DNA from: JACCVG01 sp963790245
Lineage (GTDB): Bacteria; Actinomycetota; Thermoleophilia; Solirubrobacterales; Thermoleophilaceae
Length of the DNA stretch: 64,000 bases
Reading direction: 5' to 3'
Assembly (NCBI GenBank): GCA_963790245.1
Contig: CAWBNP010000002.1
Location: 1,736,001 to 1,800,000, forward strand
Shown: one piece after another, positions 1-7,924 of the stretch
Numbering within the stretch: position 1 is the stretch's first letter
How the letters are laid out: each line of letters starts with the position of its first letter
Notes under the pieces: generated by a model
What the model saw: the letters and a program-made list of their open reading frames with translations, nothing else
Databases searched by the model: none
What the model was told of the DNA's origin: nothing
Translations under genes and position numbers: made by a program

Positions 1-644
1 GCGTCGGCGCCGCGCATGAAGGAGACCGGGCCGCTCGCGAGGCCGCCCTTGGAGAGCTGCTCCTTGGAGCCGCGGATGTTGGAGAGGTTGATGCCCGATC
101 CGGAGCCGCCGCGGAAGATCATGCCCTCCTTGGTGTTCCACGCGAGGATCGACTCGATCGTGTCGTCGACCGACAGGATGAAGCAGGCCGAGCACTGCGG
201 ACGCTCTTCGAAGCCGACGTTGAACCAGACCGGCGAGTTGAAGGCCGCCATCTGGTTGACGAGGATGTGGTGTAGCTCGGCGTCGAAGGCGTCGGCGTCC
301 TCCGTCGAGGCGAAGTAGCCGTGCTCGCGACCCCAGTCGGCGATCGTCCCAGCGACGCGGCCGACCATCTGCTTGACCGAGGACTCCCGCTCGGGCGAAC
401 CGATCCGGCCGCGGAAGTACTTCTGGGCGACGATGTTGGTCGCGTTCTGCGACCAACTCTTGGGAAACTCGAGACCGGACTGGGCGAAGACGGGCGCGGC
501 CGGGTCGCCGATCACGGCGTCGCGGAGCTCCCACTCGATCGCGTCGAAGGGGTGGACTCCCGGCTCGGTGAACTTGCGCGCGACGGAAACACCCTGACCG
601 GTACGGGGCTGGATCTCGTTGATTTCGGCCGGGGTGTTCGCCAT
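1..644 (-). CDS. nrdJ: Vitamin B12-dependent (class II) ribonucleotide reductase, N-terminal part, cut by window edge
   Basis: The reverse strand reads from an ATG at 644 without a stop to the window edge, giving about 214 residues. It begins MANTPAEINEIQP. Visible class II reductase hallmarks are the stretch around FNVGFEERPQCSACFILSVDD, with the cysteine and serine segment that binds the nucleotide substrate, then IFRGGSGSGINLSNIRGSKE near the edge. The enzyme makes deoxyribonucleotides by adenosylcobalamin radical chemistry and works without oxygen dependence in the cytosol. A purine-rich GAGAGGGA stretch lies just before the ATG. It is transcribed leftward from a promoter proposed at 788-815, leaving a leader of roughly 140 bases. 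I looked for a cobalamin riboswitch in that leader and did not see one. The C-terminal part, with the thiol-transfer cysteines, is outside the window. Confidence 0.93.
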   Translation of the reverse strand, partial: MANTPAEINEIQPRTGQGVSVARKFTEPGVHPFDAIEWELRDAVIGDPAAPVFAQSGLEFPKSWSQNATNIVAQKYFRGRIGSPERESSVKQMVGRVAGTIADWGREHGYFASTEDADAFDAELHHILVNQMAAFNSPVWFNVGFEERPQCSACFILSVDDTIESILAWNTKEGMIFRGGSGSGINLSNIRGSKEQLSKGGLASGPVSFMRGAD

Positions 645-787
645 CTCTATCCCTCTCTCTGGGTGGATCTCTAGGCCCTTGTTCCTGGGCTCACGGGGAT
701 GGGGATGCTTGCGCTCGCATCGGACGGACTCCCGGGCCTGGATCTACCAACTCGACCGGCCTCTGGGAGGCCGTTGCGCGTTGTTCT

Positions 788-815
788 ATTTTACCGCTGC
801 AAACCGTCCGCTCAA
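788..815 (-). promoter_or_regulatory. Candidate sigma70-type promoter for nrdJ
   Basis: Read on the reverse strand, TTGAGC (815-810) and TAAAAT (793-788) are separated by 16 bases. TAAAAT matches the TATAAT consensus at five of six positions and stands out in a very GC-rich background. Between it and the nrdJ start lies a perfect 7-base inverted repeat (CGGCCTC, loop TGG, GAGGCCG, 757-773) that could fold in the leader. There is no T-run after it, so it is not an obvious terminator. The assignment is by pattern only. Confidence 0.45.
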
Positions 816-911
816 CGTTGTCGCGAGCGTTGAATCGCGCGCTTTGCGGGGTCCGCGGAACGGCTCGTCGGGCCGGCTCAAGTCAGGTGGACGTTTGGCC
901 GATGGAACCCC

Positions 912-1049
912 ATGCAAGCACCCGCCGCCAGCGCCCGCTCGTCGACGTTCGCGAACTTCGTATGGCTCGTGCGCGACCTCACCAGGTCCGCCGCCTGCCT
1001 GTTCGACGCGAGCGCCGCGACCCTCGCTCCAGAGATCAAGCACCGCTAG
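912..1049 (+). CDS. Possible 45-residue ORF in the nrdJ/epimerase gap
   Basis: The gap 645-1060 is over 400 bases and holds no long gene. Within it one rightward frame from ATG 912 to TAG 1047 encodes 45 residues starting MQAPAASARSSTFANF. Nearly all its third positions are G or C (only the first two codons after ATG and a few others differ), which is the coding signature of this genome. I see no good Shine-Dalgarno, no recognisable motif and no family. It runs opposite to both neighbours. It could equally be chance in GC-rich DNA, so treat it as a candidate only. Confidence 0.2.
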   Translation: MQAPAASARSSTFANFVWLVRDLTRSAACLFDASAATLAPEIKHR

Positions 1050-1060
1050 ACCCCGCCGCG

Positions 1061-2008
1061 CTACGCGCGTTCGGGATGGGCGCGCAGCCACTCGAGTGTC
1101 CGCTCGAGCCCGGATGCGAGGTCGACCCGCGAGCCCCAGCCGAGTTCGCTCCCGGCGCGCGTCGCATCGAGCGCGATCTGACGGATCTCGCCGAGCCGCT
1201 CGGGCTCGAAGGCGGGAGTGAACCCGCCGTCGACGAGGTGGTCCAGCTGCTCGGCGAGCTCCGTCACGCTGGTGGCGCGGCCGGTCCCGATGTTGAACGC
1301 GCCGGTCTGCTCGCCCTCGGTTGCGGCGAGTAGCGCAGCCACGATGTCGTCGACGAACACGAAGTCGCGCATCTGACCGCCGTCGCCGAAGATCTTGGCC
1401 GTCTCGCCGCGCACCAGGCAGCCGCAGAAGATCGCGATCACGCCGGCTTCGGAGCGCGGGTTCTGGCGCGGGCCGTAGACGTTTCCGAGCCGCAGCGACA
1501 CCGTCGAGGTCCCGTAGAGCCGGGAGTGGACGCCGCAATAGAGCTCGGCGGCACGTTTGGAGACGCCGTAGGGAGCGTCGGGGACGATTGGATGATCTTC
1601 GGGAGCGGGCATCACCTGGGCCTCGCCGTAGATCGCTCCCCCGGTCGAGACGTTGACGAACCGCCGGACTCCGGCGGCGCGCGCGGCCTCGAGCATGTTG
1701 AGCGTGCCGCCGGCGTTGGTCGCGAGGTCGTGCGCCGGCTCGGCGATGCTGCGGCGGACGTCCATCTGGGCGGCGAGATGGACGATGACGTCGGGCCGGA
1801 CGCGATCGACGATCGCCGCGACTGCCTCGCCGTCGCGGATGTCGGCGATCAGCAGTTCGGCCGAGCCGGCGTCGTCGAGGTTCTCGCGGAAGCCGCTCGA
1901 GAGATCATCGAGCGCGACGACATCATCTCCACGCGCGAGCAGCGCGTCGACCAGGTTGGATCCGATGAAGCCGGCGCCACCGGTGACCAGAGCTAGCACG
2001 GAGGCCAT
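1061..2008 (-). CDS. NAD-dependent epimerase/dehydratase, UDP-glucose 4-epimerase-like
   Basis: This is an extended short-chain dehydrogenase of about 315 residues that should interconvert or dehydrate a nucleotide sugar using bound NAD. The N-terminus has the Rossmann motif TGGAGFIGSNL, the catalytic Tyr and Lys are in YGVSK, and NVYGPRQNP and GDGGQMRDFVFVDD are typical of the GalE/RmlB group. I chose the ATG at 2008 because it places the glycine motif directly after the first beta strand. A GTG at 2029 would add seven residues. The gene is divergent from tmk with about 50 bases between them. The exact sugar cannot be told; the polysaccharide locus at the far end of the window would be one user of its product. 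Confidence 0.85.
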   Translation of the reverse strand: MASVLALVTGGAGFIGSNLVDALLARGDDVVALDDLSSGFRENLDDAGSAELLIADIRDGEAVAAIVDRVRPDVIVHLAAQMDVRRSIAEPAHDLATNAGGTLNMLEAARAAGVRRFVNVSTGGAIYGEAQVMPAPEDHPIVPDAPYGVSKRAAELYCGVHSRLYGTSTVSLRLGNVYGPRQNPRSEAGVIAIFCGCLVRGETAKIFGDGGQMRDFVFVDDIVAALLAATEGEQTGAFNIGTGRATSVTELAEQLDHLVDGGFTPAFEPERLGEIRQIALDATRAGSELGWGSRVDLASGLERTLEWLRAHPERA

Positions 2009-2060
2009 CCTATGGAGGCGGCGAACCACCCGCGAACCGCGCTGCTAGGTTCGCCTATCT

Positions 2061-2663
2061 GTGAGCGGACTGTTCGTAACCATCGAGGGGATCGACCGCT
2101 CCGGCAAGACGACCCAGGCGGCGCTGCTCTGCGATGCCCTCGGCGAGCGGGCACTTGCGGTCCGCGAGCCGGGAGGGACGGTCGTCGGCGAGCGCGTACG
2201 GGACCTGCTCAAGGACCCCGACGTCGAGATCGGCGCGCGCACCGAGGCGCTCCTGTTCGCCGCGGCTCGCGCAGAACTCGTCGCGCAGGTGATCGCCCCC
2301 GCGCTGGCGGAGGACCGGATCGTGGTCTCGGATCGGTTCCTGGACTCCTCACTCGCCTATCAGGGCGGTGCGCGCAAGCTCGGCGTTGCGCGGGTCGCCG
2401 AGATCAACGCCTGGGCGACCGACGACTTCAAGCCCGATCTGACGATCCTGCTCGAGCTCGACCCCGCGGATGCCGCCGCGCGCGGAGGCGAAGCCGACCG
2501 GTTCGAGCTCGAGGGGAGCGCGCTGCAGGAGAGCGTCGGAGAGACCTACGCCGAGCTGGCGGCCTCCGACCCCGGCCGCTGGCGCCGCGTCAGCGCCGAC
2601 CGCGAGCCGGACGTTGTCCAGGCAGAGATCCTGGCGCTCGTACGCGCAGCTTTGGAGGGTTAG
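2061..2663 (+). CDS. tmk: Thymidylate kinase
   Basis: The 200-residue protein phosphorylates dTMP to dTDP for DNA synthesis. It opens with the P-loop GIDRSGKTT (residues 10-18 region), followed by REPGGT, the DR-containing SDRFLDSSLAYQG segment that binds thymidylate, and a short lid region around ARGGEADRFE. Length is normal for the family. Its GTG start follows a TAGGTT at 2046-2051, so it may have a very short leader. It is followed after two bases by holB, whose Shine-Dalgarno lies inside the tmk 3' end, so the two are probably co-translated. The tmk-holB pairing is common in bacteria. Confidence 0.95.
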   Translation: MSGLFVTIEGIDRSGKTTQAALLCDALGERALAVREPGGTVVGERVRDLLKDPDVEIGARTEALLFAAARAELVAQVIAPALAEDRIVVSDRFLDSSLAYQGGARKLGVARVAEINAWATDDFKPDLTILLELDPADAAARGGEADRFELEGSALQESVGETYAELAASDPGRWRRVSADREPDVVQAEILALVRAALEG

Positions 2664-2665
2664 CG

Positions 2666-3781
2666 GTGGAGCTGCCCGGCCTCGACCGGCATCCCCACGC
2701 GCAGGTGGTTCTGTCTGCCGGCCTCGGATCGGGGTCGCCCTCGCACGCCTATCTTTTCCATGGTCCGAGCGGAACGGGCAAGGCCGCGGCGGCGCGCGCG
2801 TTCGCCGGAGCGCTGCTCGCCGAGGGGTCGCCCGATCCGGACAACACTCGCGCGCGGGTGGATTCGGGCGCCCACCCCGATCTCACCTGGGTGCGTCCGA
2901 CCGGCGCCCACGTGATGCGGGTCGACGACATCGAGGAGGCGGTCGTGGGCGCCGCGACGCGCACCCCGTTCGAAGCGTCGCGGCGGGTGTTCGTCCTCGA
3001 GCGGGTCGACACGATGAACGACGAGGTCGCCAACCGGATGCTCAAGACGCTCGAGGAGCCGCCGCCGTTCGTGCACCTGATCCTCTTGACAGACTCGCTC
3101 GGCGCGGTGCTCGACACGGTCAAGTCGCGCTGTCAGCTGGTGCGGTTCGACCCGATCGCGGCCGAGTTGCTGGCCGCCGATCTGGAGCGCGACGGAATCG
3201 ATCCTCCGCGCGCGCGCGCGAGCGCGCGCCTTGCTCTGGGCGACGGAGGGCGGGCGCGCTACCTGGCCTCGGAGGAGGGCGCGGGGCTGCGGGCCGACGC
3301 CGAGGCGATCGTGCTCGCCGCGCTCGGCCGAGCGCGCGGCGAAGGGGAGCCGTGGCGCGGCTTGCTCGACCGGGCCGAGGTCGCGCAGCGCGCGGTCGAG
3401 GACGAATCCGCTCTCGAGCAGAAGCGGTTGGCCGAGTTCACGGCGAAGGGCCGCGATCGCAAGGCGCTCGAGCGTGACCTGCAGGAGAGCGCCAAGCGCG
3501 ACGCGCGCCGGGCGCGGACAGCCGTCCTGGAGCTCGGTCTCGACCTGGCATCGATCGGCTTCCGAGACCTCTGCGCCATGCGCGAGCAGACGCCCGAGGC
3601 GGTGCTGGCGACCGATCGGCTGGATGCGCTGGGGGACTGGGCCGACGATCTCGATCCGCGGCCGTTGCGCGAGGCGGCGGAGCGTTGCGATGAGACCCGC
3701 AGTTCGCTCCAGCAGAACGTGACCGAGGACCTCGCGCTCGAGGCGCTCGGCTTCCGGCTCGCACGGCTGATCGGTGGCTAG
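2666..3781 (+). CDS. holB: DNA polymerase III delta-prime subunit
   Basis: The 371-residue protein is a clamp-loader subunit that helps load the beta clamp at the replication fork. The start is GTG at 2666, with GGAGGG at 2654-2659 at the tmk end. The AAA+ fold is visible as HAYLFHGPSGTGKAAAARAFA, where the P-loop Thr/Ser is replaced by Ala, as expected for a subunit that does not hydrolyse ATP. Further on are VDDIEE, NRMLKTLEEPPP and the SRC motif in KSRCQLVRF. The zinc-binding cysteines of E. coli HolB are absent. The region around residues 240-330 is charged and helical and probably forms the collar. The stop codon overlaps the stop of the convergent DUF192 gene. Confidence 0.92.
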   Translation: MELPGLDRHPHAQVVLSAGLGSGSPSHAYLFHGPSGTGKAAAARAFAGALLAEGSPDPDNTRARVDSGAHPDLTWVRPTGAHVMRVDDIEEAVVGAATRTPFEASRRVFVLERVDTMNDEVANRMLKTLEEPPPFVHLILLTDSLGAVLDTVKSRCQLVRFDPIAAELLAADLERDGIDPPRARASARLALGDGGRARYLASEEGAGLRADAEAIVLAALGRARGEGEPWRGLLDRAEVAQRAVEDESALEQKRLAEFTAKGRDRKALERDLQESAKRDARRARTAVLELGLDLASIGFRDLCAMREQTPEAVLATDRLDALGDWADDLDPRPLREAAERCDETRSSLQQNVTEDLALEALGFRLARLIGG

Positions 3782-4101
3782 CAGCCGAGCAGCCGGGCGG
3801 CTGCGCCGGCTCGCCCTTCGATCACCGCCCACGCGCCGGAACAGCGCGTGATCCGTCGCGGTGGGAGCGCGTCGACACGGCCTAAGACCGCACCGCCGGT
3901 GTCGAGGAAGATGACGTCGATCGCGAAGCGCATCCCGAAGCTGTGCACGGAGTTGCAGCGGGGGATCAGCAGCAGGTCGTCGGCGTCGATCGTCTCGAGC
4001 AGCGCGAGTCCGATGAGCCGGGCGTGCCACGAGTCGGCGAGTCGGGCGTGGGCGCCGAGCACGTCTATGACGGGCAAGCGGTCGAGGCGATCACGGGGCA
4101 T
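3778..4101 (-). CDS. DUF192 family protein
   Basis: This 107-residue protein matches the DUF192 family by its core CNSVHSFGMRFAIDVIFLD, the family's most conserved segment, where a small beta-barrel domain is formed. Family members are often secreted or membrane-linked, but this one has no evident signal peptide. No biochemical role is established. It is convergent with holB and the two stop codons overlap by four bases. A TAGCCT lies three bases before the ATG on its strand, too close to be a normal -10 for this start, so either the promoter is elsewhere or a later start is used. Confidence 0.75.
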   Translation of the reverse strand: MPRDRLDRLPVIDVLGAHARLADSWHARLIGLALLETIDADDLLLIPRCNSVHSFGMRFAIDVIFLDTGGAVLGRVDALPPRRITRCSGAWAVIEGRAGAAARLLGC

Positions 4102-4166
4102 CCCAGGCTAAGATCGGCCGGCGCGGTTCTCGCCCCTCTGGCTCAGGGAACGGCCCGCCGTTACAC

Positions 4167-4240
4167 GCCGACGTAGCTCAGCTGGCCAGAGCACCGCTCT
4201 CGTAAAGCGGGGGTCGTGGGTTCGAATCCCACCGTCGGCT
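4167..4240 (+). tRNA. tRNA-Thr (anticodon CGT)
   Basis: The sequence folds as a complete cloverleaf. The acceptor GCCGACG (4167-4173) pairs with CGTCGGC (4233-4239). The D stem is GCTC/GAGC, the anticodon stem CCGCT/AGCGG encloses CTCGTAA with anticodon CGT at 4201 and the two bases before it, and the T arm is GTGGG-TTCGAAT-CCCAC. The discriminator is T and CCA is not encoded. It reads the ACG threonine codon. Confidence 0.96.
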
Positions 4241-4362
4241 TGGTGTTGAAAGGAAACACGTTGCTCTGCTCGCGCCGGTCGGATCGAGCCCGTTTCCCGC
4301 TCTGGAGGCTCCCGTGAACCTCGTGTAGGATCGCGCCGCACTCGAACCCGGAGGGGGATCTG

Positions 4363-5619
4363 ATGGCTTACCGAAACCGGCTGCTCGCAGCGAGCGGTTG
4401 TCTGGCAGGCGTCCTGGCACTCGCCGCATGTGGCGGTTCGGGCGCTTCGACCGATGTCGCCACTGACGGCGGGGAGACCGCCGCCAACGAGGTGACGATC
4501 TATTCGAGCCTTCCGCTCCAGGGAGCTTCGCGACCGACCGGGCTGGCGATCCAGAACGGGATCGAGCTGGCGTTCGAGCAGGCCGGGTACAAGGCCGGCG
4601 ATGTGACGATCAACTTCGAGCCGCTCGACGACGCGACCGCCCAGGCCGGGCAATGGACACCGGAGGCCGAGTCGGCGAACGCCAAGCGCGCCGCCCAGGA
4701 CGAGTCGGCGGTCGCCTACCTCGGGACGTTCAACTCGGGCGCGGCGGCGATCTCGATCCCGATCTTGAACGAGGCCGGGCTGGCGATGATCTCGCCGGGC
4801 AACACCGCGGTCGGTCTGACCTCCGATGAGCCGGGCGCCGACACCGAGGCCGGCGAGCCCGACATCTACTACCCGAATGAGACGCGCAACTACGCGCGGA
4901 CCGTGCCTAAGGACACCGTCCAGGGTGCCGCGCTGGCCCAGATCATGGATGCCGACGGGTGCACCTCGGTCGCGATCCTGCACGACAACGAAGTGTTCGG
5001 CGAGGGGCTCGCGACCAACGTCGAGCTCGCCGGCGAGGACTACGGTTACGAGCTCCTCAACGCCGGGGGGATCGACACCAAGGCCGCCAACTACCGGGCC
5101 GAAGCCGAGGACCTCGCGAGCCAGGGGGTCGACTGCTTCTTCTTCGGTGGCATCACGGCCTCGAATGCGGTCCAGCTCTACAAGGACGTCGCGGCGGCGA
5201 TTCCGGACGTGAAGCTCTACGGCGATGACGGCGTCGCCGACTCGGACTTCGCCGGAGGTCTGCCCGATGAGGTCGCGGCAAACACCAAGGTCACGGTCGC
5301 GACGCTGTCGGAGGAGGAGTACGGCGCCGAGGGCGCCAAGTTCTACGAGGACTACGAGAAGGAGTACGGCAAGGCCGAGCCCTACGCGATCTACGGCTAC
5401 GAAACCGGTCAGCTGATACTCGATGTGCTCGAGCGTGCCGAGGACCCGACCGATCGCGCATCGGTGATCGAGGCGCTGTTCGAGACCGAGGACCGCAAGT
5501 CGATCCTCGGCGAGTACTCGATCGACGAGCTGGGCGACACGACGCTGACCGACTACGGCGTCTTCAGGATCGAGGACGGCGAGCTCGTCTTTGACACCAA
5601 GGTCTCGGTCGAGGATTAG
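4363..5619 (+). CDS. livK: Branched-chain amino acid ABC transporter, substrate-binding lipoprotein
   Basis: This 418-residue protein is the extracellular binding component of the adjacent LivHMGF transporter. Residues 1-23 are a lipoprotein signal with lipobox LAAC (Cys23), so the mature protein is membrane-anchored. The rest matches the Leu/Ile/Val-binding type I periplasmic fold, e.g. TIYSSLPLQG after the linker, AYLGTFNSGAAAISIPILNEAGLAMISPGNT, and IYGYETGQLILDVLERA. A strong GGAGGGGG stretch lies six bases before the ATG. It is the first gene of a five-gene operon and begins about 120 bases after the tRNA. Family members may also bind amides, urea or aromatic acids, so the ligand is not certain. 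Confidence 0.9.
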   Translation: MAYRNRLLAASGCLAGVLALAACGGSGASTDVATDGGETAANEVTIYSSLPLQGASRPTGLAIQNGIELAFEQAGYKAGDVTINFEPLDDATAQAGQWTPEAESANAKRAAQDESAVAYLGTFNSGAAAISIPILNEAGLAMISPGNTAVGLTSDEPGADTEAGEPDIYYPNETRNYARTVPKDTVQGAALAQIMDADGCTSVAILHDNEVFGEGLATNVELAGEDYGYELLNAGGIDTKAANYRAEAEDLASQGVDCFFFGGITASNAVQLYKDVAAAIPDVKLYGDDGVADSDFAGGLPDEVAANTKVTVATLSEEEYGAEGAKFYEDYEKEYGKAEPYAIYGYETGQLILDVLERAEDPTDRASVIEALFETEDRKSILGEYSIDELGDTTLTDYGVFRIEDGELVFDTKVSVED

Positions 5620-5625
5620 ACGCAG

Positions 5626-6675
5626 GTGAGGTCGCAGTTCGGCGAGGGGGTCCGAGGCCTCCTCGCCGGGCCGCGCCTCTCGGCAGCCGTGCTGATCGCG
5701 CTGCTGCTGGCGATGCCGGTCGCCTTCGGCATCCACGACCTGAGCACGGAGGGCAACCTCGTCCGGCTCGGAAACAACCTTGTCGACGGCGTCTCCAACG
5801 GCGCGATCTGGGCGTTGATCGCAATCGGCTACACGATGGTCTACGGGATCGTAGGACTGATCAACTTCGCCCACGGCGAGGTCTTCATGATCGGCTCGTT
5901 CGTCGCGTTCGCCTTCTGGACCACGCTCGGCCTGACCCTCACGACGGCCGCGCCGGTCCTGATCGCCGGTCTGCTGCTGACGCTCGTCGTCGCCGCGCTC
6001 GCGAGCGGCAGCCTCAACGTGATGATCGAGCGGGTCGGCTATCGGCCCCTGCGCGATGCACCGAAGCTGGCGCCGCTGATCACCGCGGTCGGCTTCGCGT
6101 TCCTGCTCCAGAACGTCGGGCTGCTGTGGCTTGGCGGCTCGCAGAAGAGCGTTCCCGACCTGATCGGCTCCCAAGATGCCTTGCTGAGCATCGGCGGCGT
6201 GACGATCACCAACGGCGATGCGCTCGCGCTCGCCGCGACGACGCCGCTCGTGCTGGGTCTGGTCGTGTTCGTCAACCGGACGCGACTGGGCAAGGCGATG
6301 CGCGCGACCGCGCAGGATCCCGACGCGGCGCGGCTGATGGGCATCAACGTCGATACGACGATCTCGTTGACGTTCCTGACCGGCGGACTGCTCGCCGGCG
6401 CAGCCGGGCTGATCTACGCGCTCTACCAGACGACGATCTGGTTCTTCCAGGGGTTCACGGGGGGCCTGATCGCATTCACGGCAGCCGTTATGGGCGGGAT
6501 CGGAAACATTCGCGGCGCGGTGCTCGGCGGCTTGGTGATCGGCGTAATCCAACAGATCGCCGATAACCGGGTCGGCTCGGAGTGGACGCCCGCGATCGTC
6601 TTCGGCTACCTCGTGCTGATCATGATCGTGCGCCCGCGCGGGCTGCTCGGCGAGCAGACGCGGGAGGCGGGATGA
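5626..6675 (+). CDS. livH: Branched-chain amino acid ABC transporter permease (LivH type)
   Basis: The 349-residue protein has about eight hydrophobic segments. It shows the LivH-type sequence GVSNGAIWALIAIGYTMVYGIVGLINFAHGEVFMIG, and the conserved GKAMRATAQDPDAARLMGINV cytoplasmic loop that meets the ATPases. It starts at GTG 5626, six bases after the livK stop. The N-terminal 30 residues before the first conserved segment are somewhat longer than usual and form an additional hydrophobic stretch. Its stop codon lies inside the conserved intercistronic element described at 6671-6733. Confidence 0.92.
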   Translation: MRSQFGEGVRGLLAGPRLSAAVLIALLLAMPVAFGIHDLSTEGNLVRLGNNLVDGVSNGAIWALIAIGYTMVYGIVGLINFAHGEVFMIGSFVAFAFWTTLGLTLTTAAPVLIAGLLLTLVVAALASGSLNVMIERVGYRPLRDAPKLAPLITAVGFAFLLQNVGLLWLGGSQKSVPDLIGSQDALLSIGGVTITNGDALALAATTPLVLGLVVFVNRTRLGKAMRATAQDPDAARLMGINVDTTISLTFLTGGLLAGAAGLIYALYQTTIWFFQGFTGGLIAFTAAVMGGIGNIRGAVLGGLVIGVIQQIADNRVGSEWTPAIVFGYLVLIMIVRPRGLLGEQTREAG

Positions 6676-6733
6676 GACCCCACCGGGTCCTCAGCACGCG
6701 ACGCTGGTGCCGGCGGGAGTGTTCTCGTTGAGC
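6671..6733 (+). repeat. Conserved intercistronic hairpin/spacer element, copy A (livH-livM)
   Basis: This is one of three related segments in the window. Its 5' part, GAGACCCCACCGGGTCCTC, is identical to copy B over 23 bases (6671-6693). It folds as TGAG-A-CCC / GGG-T-(C)-CTCA with a CACC loop. The livH stop TGA sits in the left arm. After the hairpin come a shared linker (CACGCGACGCT here), GGGAG at 6715-6719 and, eight bases later, a TTG codon followed by AGC. Stop-to-start distance is 52 bases. Confidence 0.8.
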
Positions 6734-7924
6734 GCTCTGCTGAACAAGCTCCCTCGCGGCCACGAGCGGCTGCTCGCGATCGTTGCGATCGCGGCCGCCG
6801 TGCTCCTGCCGCTGCTGTTCGCGACCGGCAGCCCGTTCATCGACGACGCCGTGATCGCGCTCGCCTTCGTGGTGATGGCGCTCGGCCTCAACATCATCGT
6901 CGGGTTCGCCGGGCTGCTCGACCTCGGTTACGTCGCCTTCTTCGCGATCGGCGCCTACACGATGGGCTGGCTCGGGTCGAACTTCTTCTACGGCGCGGGC
7001 GGGGGCGAGGGGCTGCACATCCTCGTTTCTGGCCGCGCTGCGGACCTGCCGGGCCTCCACGTCAACTTCATCCTGGTGATCCTCGTCGCGGTCGTCTTTA
7101 CGACGATCGCTGGGATGATTATCGGACTGCCAACGCTGCGGCTCCGCGGCGACTACATCGCCGTCGTCACGCTCGCGTTCGGCGAGATCGTCGGCCGGCT
7201 CGCGATCAACGGCGATCAGATCCGGATCGGCGCTCTCTGGGACGGGCTCGGGAGCGAAGCGACCCTGACGCGCGGCAAACAGGGGATCACGCCGATCGAC
7301 AAGATCGATCTGCCGTTGCTCGACCCATTCAGCTCGCTCGACGTGCGCTCGTGGTACTTCGTCGCGCTCGCACTCGTCCTGATCGTCCTGTTCGTCAACT
7401 TGCGGCTGCGCGACTCGCGCCTCGGTCGGGCCTGGGTAGCCTTGCGCGAGGACGAGGTCGCCGCCGCGAGCATGGGGATCCCGATCGTTCGGACCAAGCT
7501 GCTCGCCTACGGCATCGGCGCGGCGTTCGGCGGCGTGTCAGGCGCGTTCCTCGGCTCCTACCTGAACACCGTCAACGCCGACCAGTTCCAGTTCTCGTTC
7601 TCGATCTTCGTGCTCGCGATGGTGATCCTCGGAGGCCTGGGGTCGATCTGGGGGGTCGTGATCGGGGCGGTGCTGCTGTCGTTCGTCAACAGCTACCTGA
7701 TCCCCGACGTGCTCAACGCGATTCCGCGCGACATCGGCCTCGATTTCGACCTGACTCAGCTCAGCTACGGAATCTTCGGATTCCTGCTCGTGATCGTGAT
7801 GGTGCTGCGTCCCGAGGGGCTGATCCCCGAGCGGCGGCGACGGCTGGAGCTACGCGGGGTCGGCGCGGGCGTGCGAGCTGGAGCGGGAACCGACGTAGAG
7901 GTCGAGGACGTGGCGCCGCGATGA
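6728..7924 (+). CDS. livM: Branched-chain amino acid ABC transporter permease (LivM type)
   Basis: This is the second permease, 398 residues from the proposed TTG start at 6728. That start is preferred because GGGAG lies eight bases upstream and because alignment with the other two copies of the intercistronic element puts their ATG exactly here. A GTG at 6707 would add seven residues without a good ribosome site. The protein has many membrane segments, the LivM signature VMALGLNIIVGFAGLLDLGYVAFFAIGAYT, and the loop RLGRAWVALREDEVAAASMGI that contacts LivG/F. The C-terminus from about residue 375 is a charged tail ending in an acidic patch. It overlaps livG by four bases. Confidence 0.9.
   Translation: MSALLNKLPRGHERLLAIVAIAAAVLLPLLFATGSPFIDDAVIALAFVVMALGLNIIVGFAGLLDLGYVAFFAIGAYTMGWLGSNFFYGAGGGEGLHILVSGRAADLPGLHVNFILVILVAVVFTTIAGMIIGLPTLRLRGDYIAVVTLAFGEIVGRLAINGDQIRIGALWDGLGSEATLTRGKQGITPIDKIDLPLLDPFSSLDVRSWYFVALALVLIVLFVNLRLRDSRLGRAWVALREDEVAAASMGIPIVRTKLLAYGIGAAFGGVSGAFLGSYLNTVNADQFQFSFSIFVLAMVILGGLGSIWGVVIGAVLLSFVNSYLIPDVLNAIPRDIGLDFDLTQLSYGIFGFLLVIVMVLRPEGLIPERRRRLELRGVGAGVRAGAGTDVEVEDVAPR

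Noticed and set aside
645..810. Cobalamin riboswitch upstream of the B12-dependent reductase
   Set aside because: No B12-box-like segment or large multi-stem fold is visible; only one 7-base hairpin (757-773) is present.
4108..6552. Very long open frame (over 800 codons) on the reverse strand across livK and livH
   Set aside because: It is the mirror of genes with strong family matches; GC-rich coding DNA often leaves the antisense open. The protein is low-complexity in Arg, Asp and Val without motifs.
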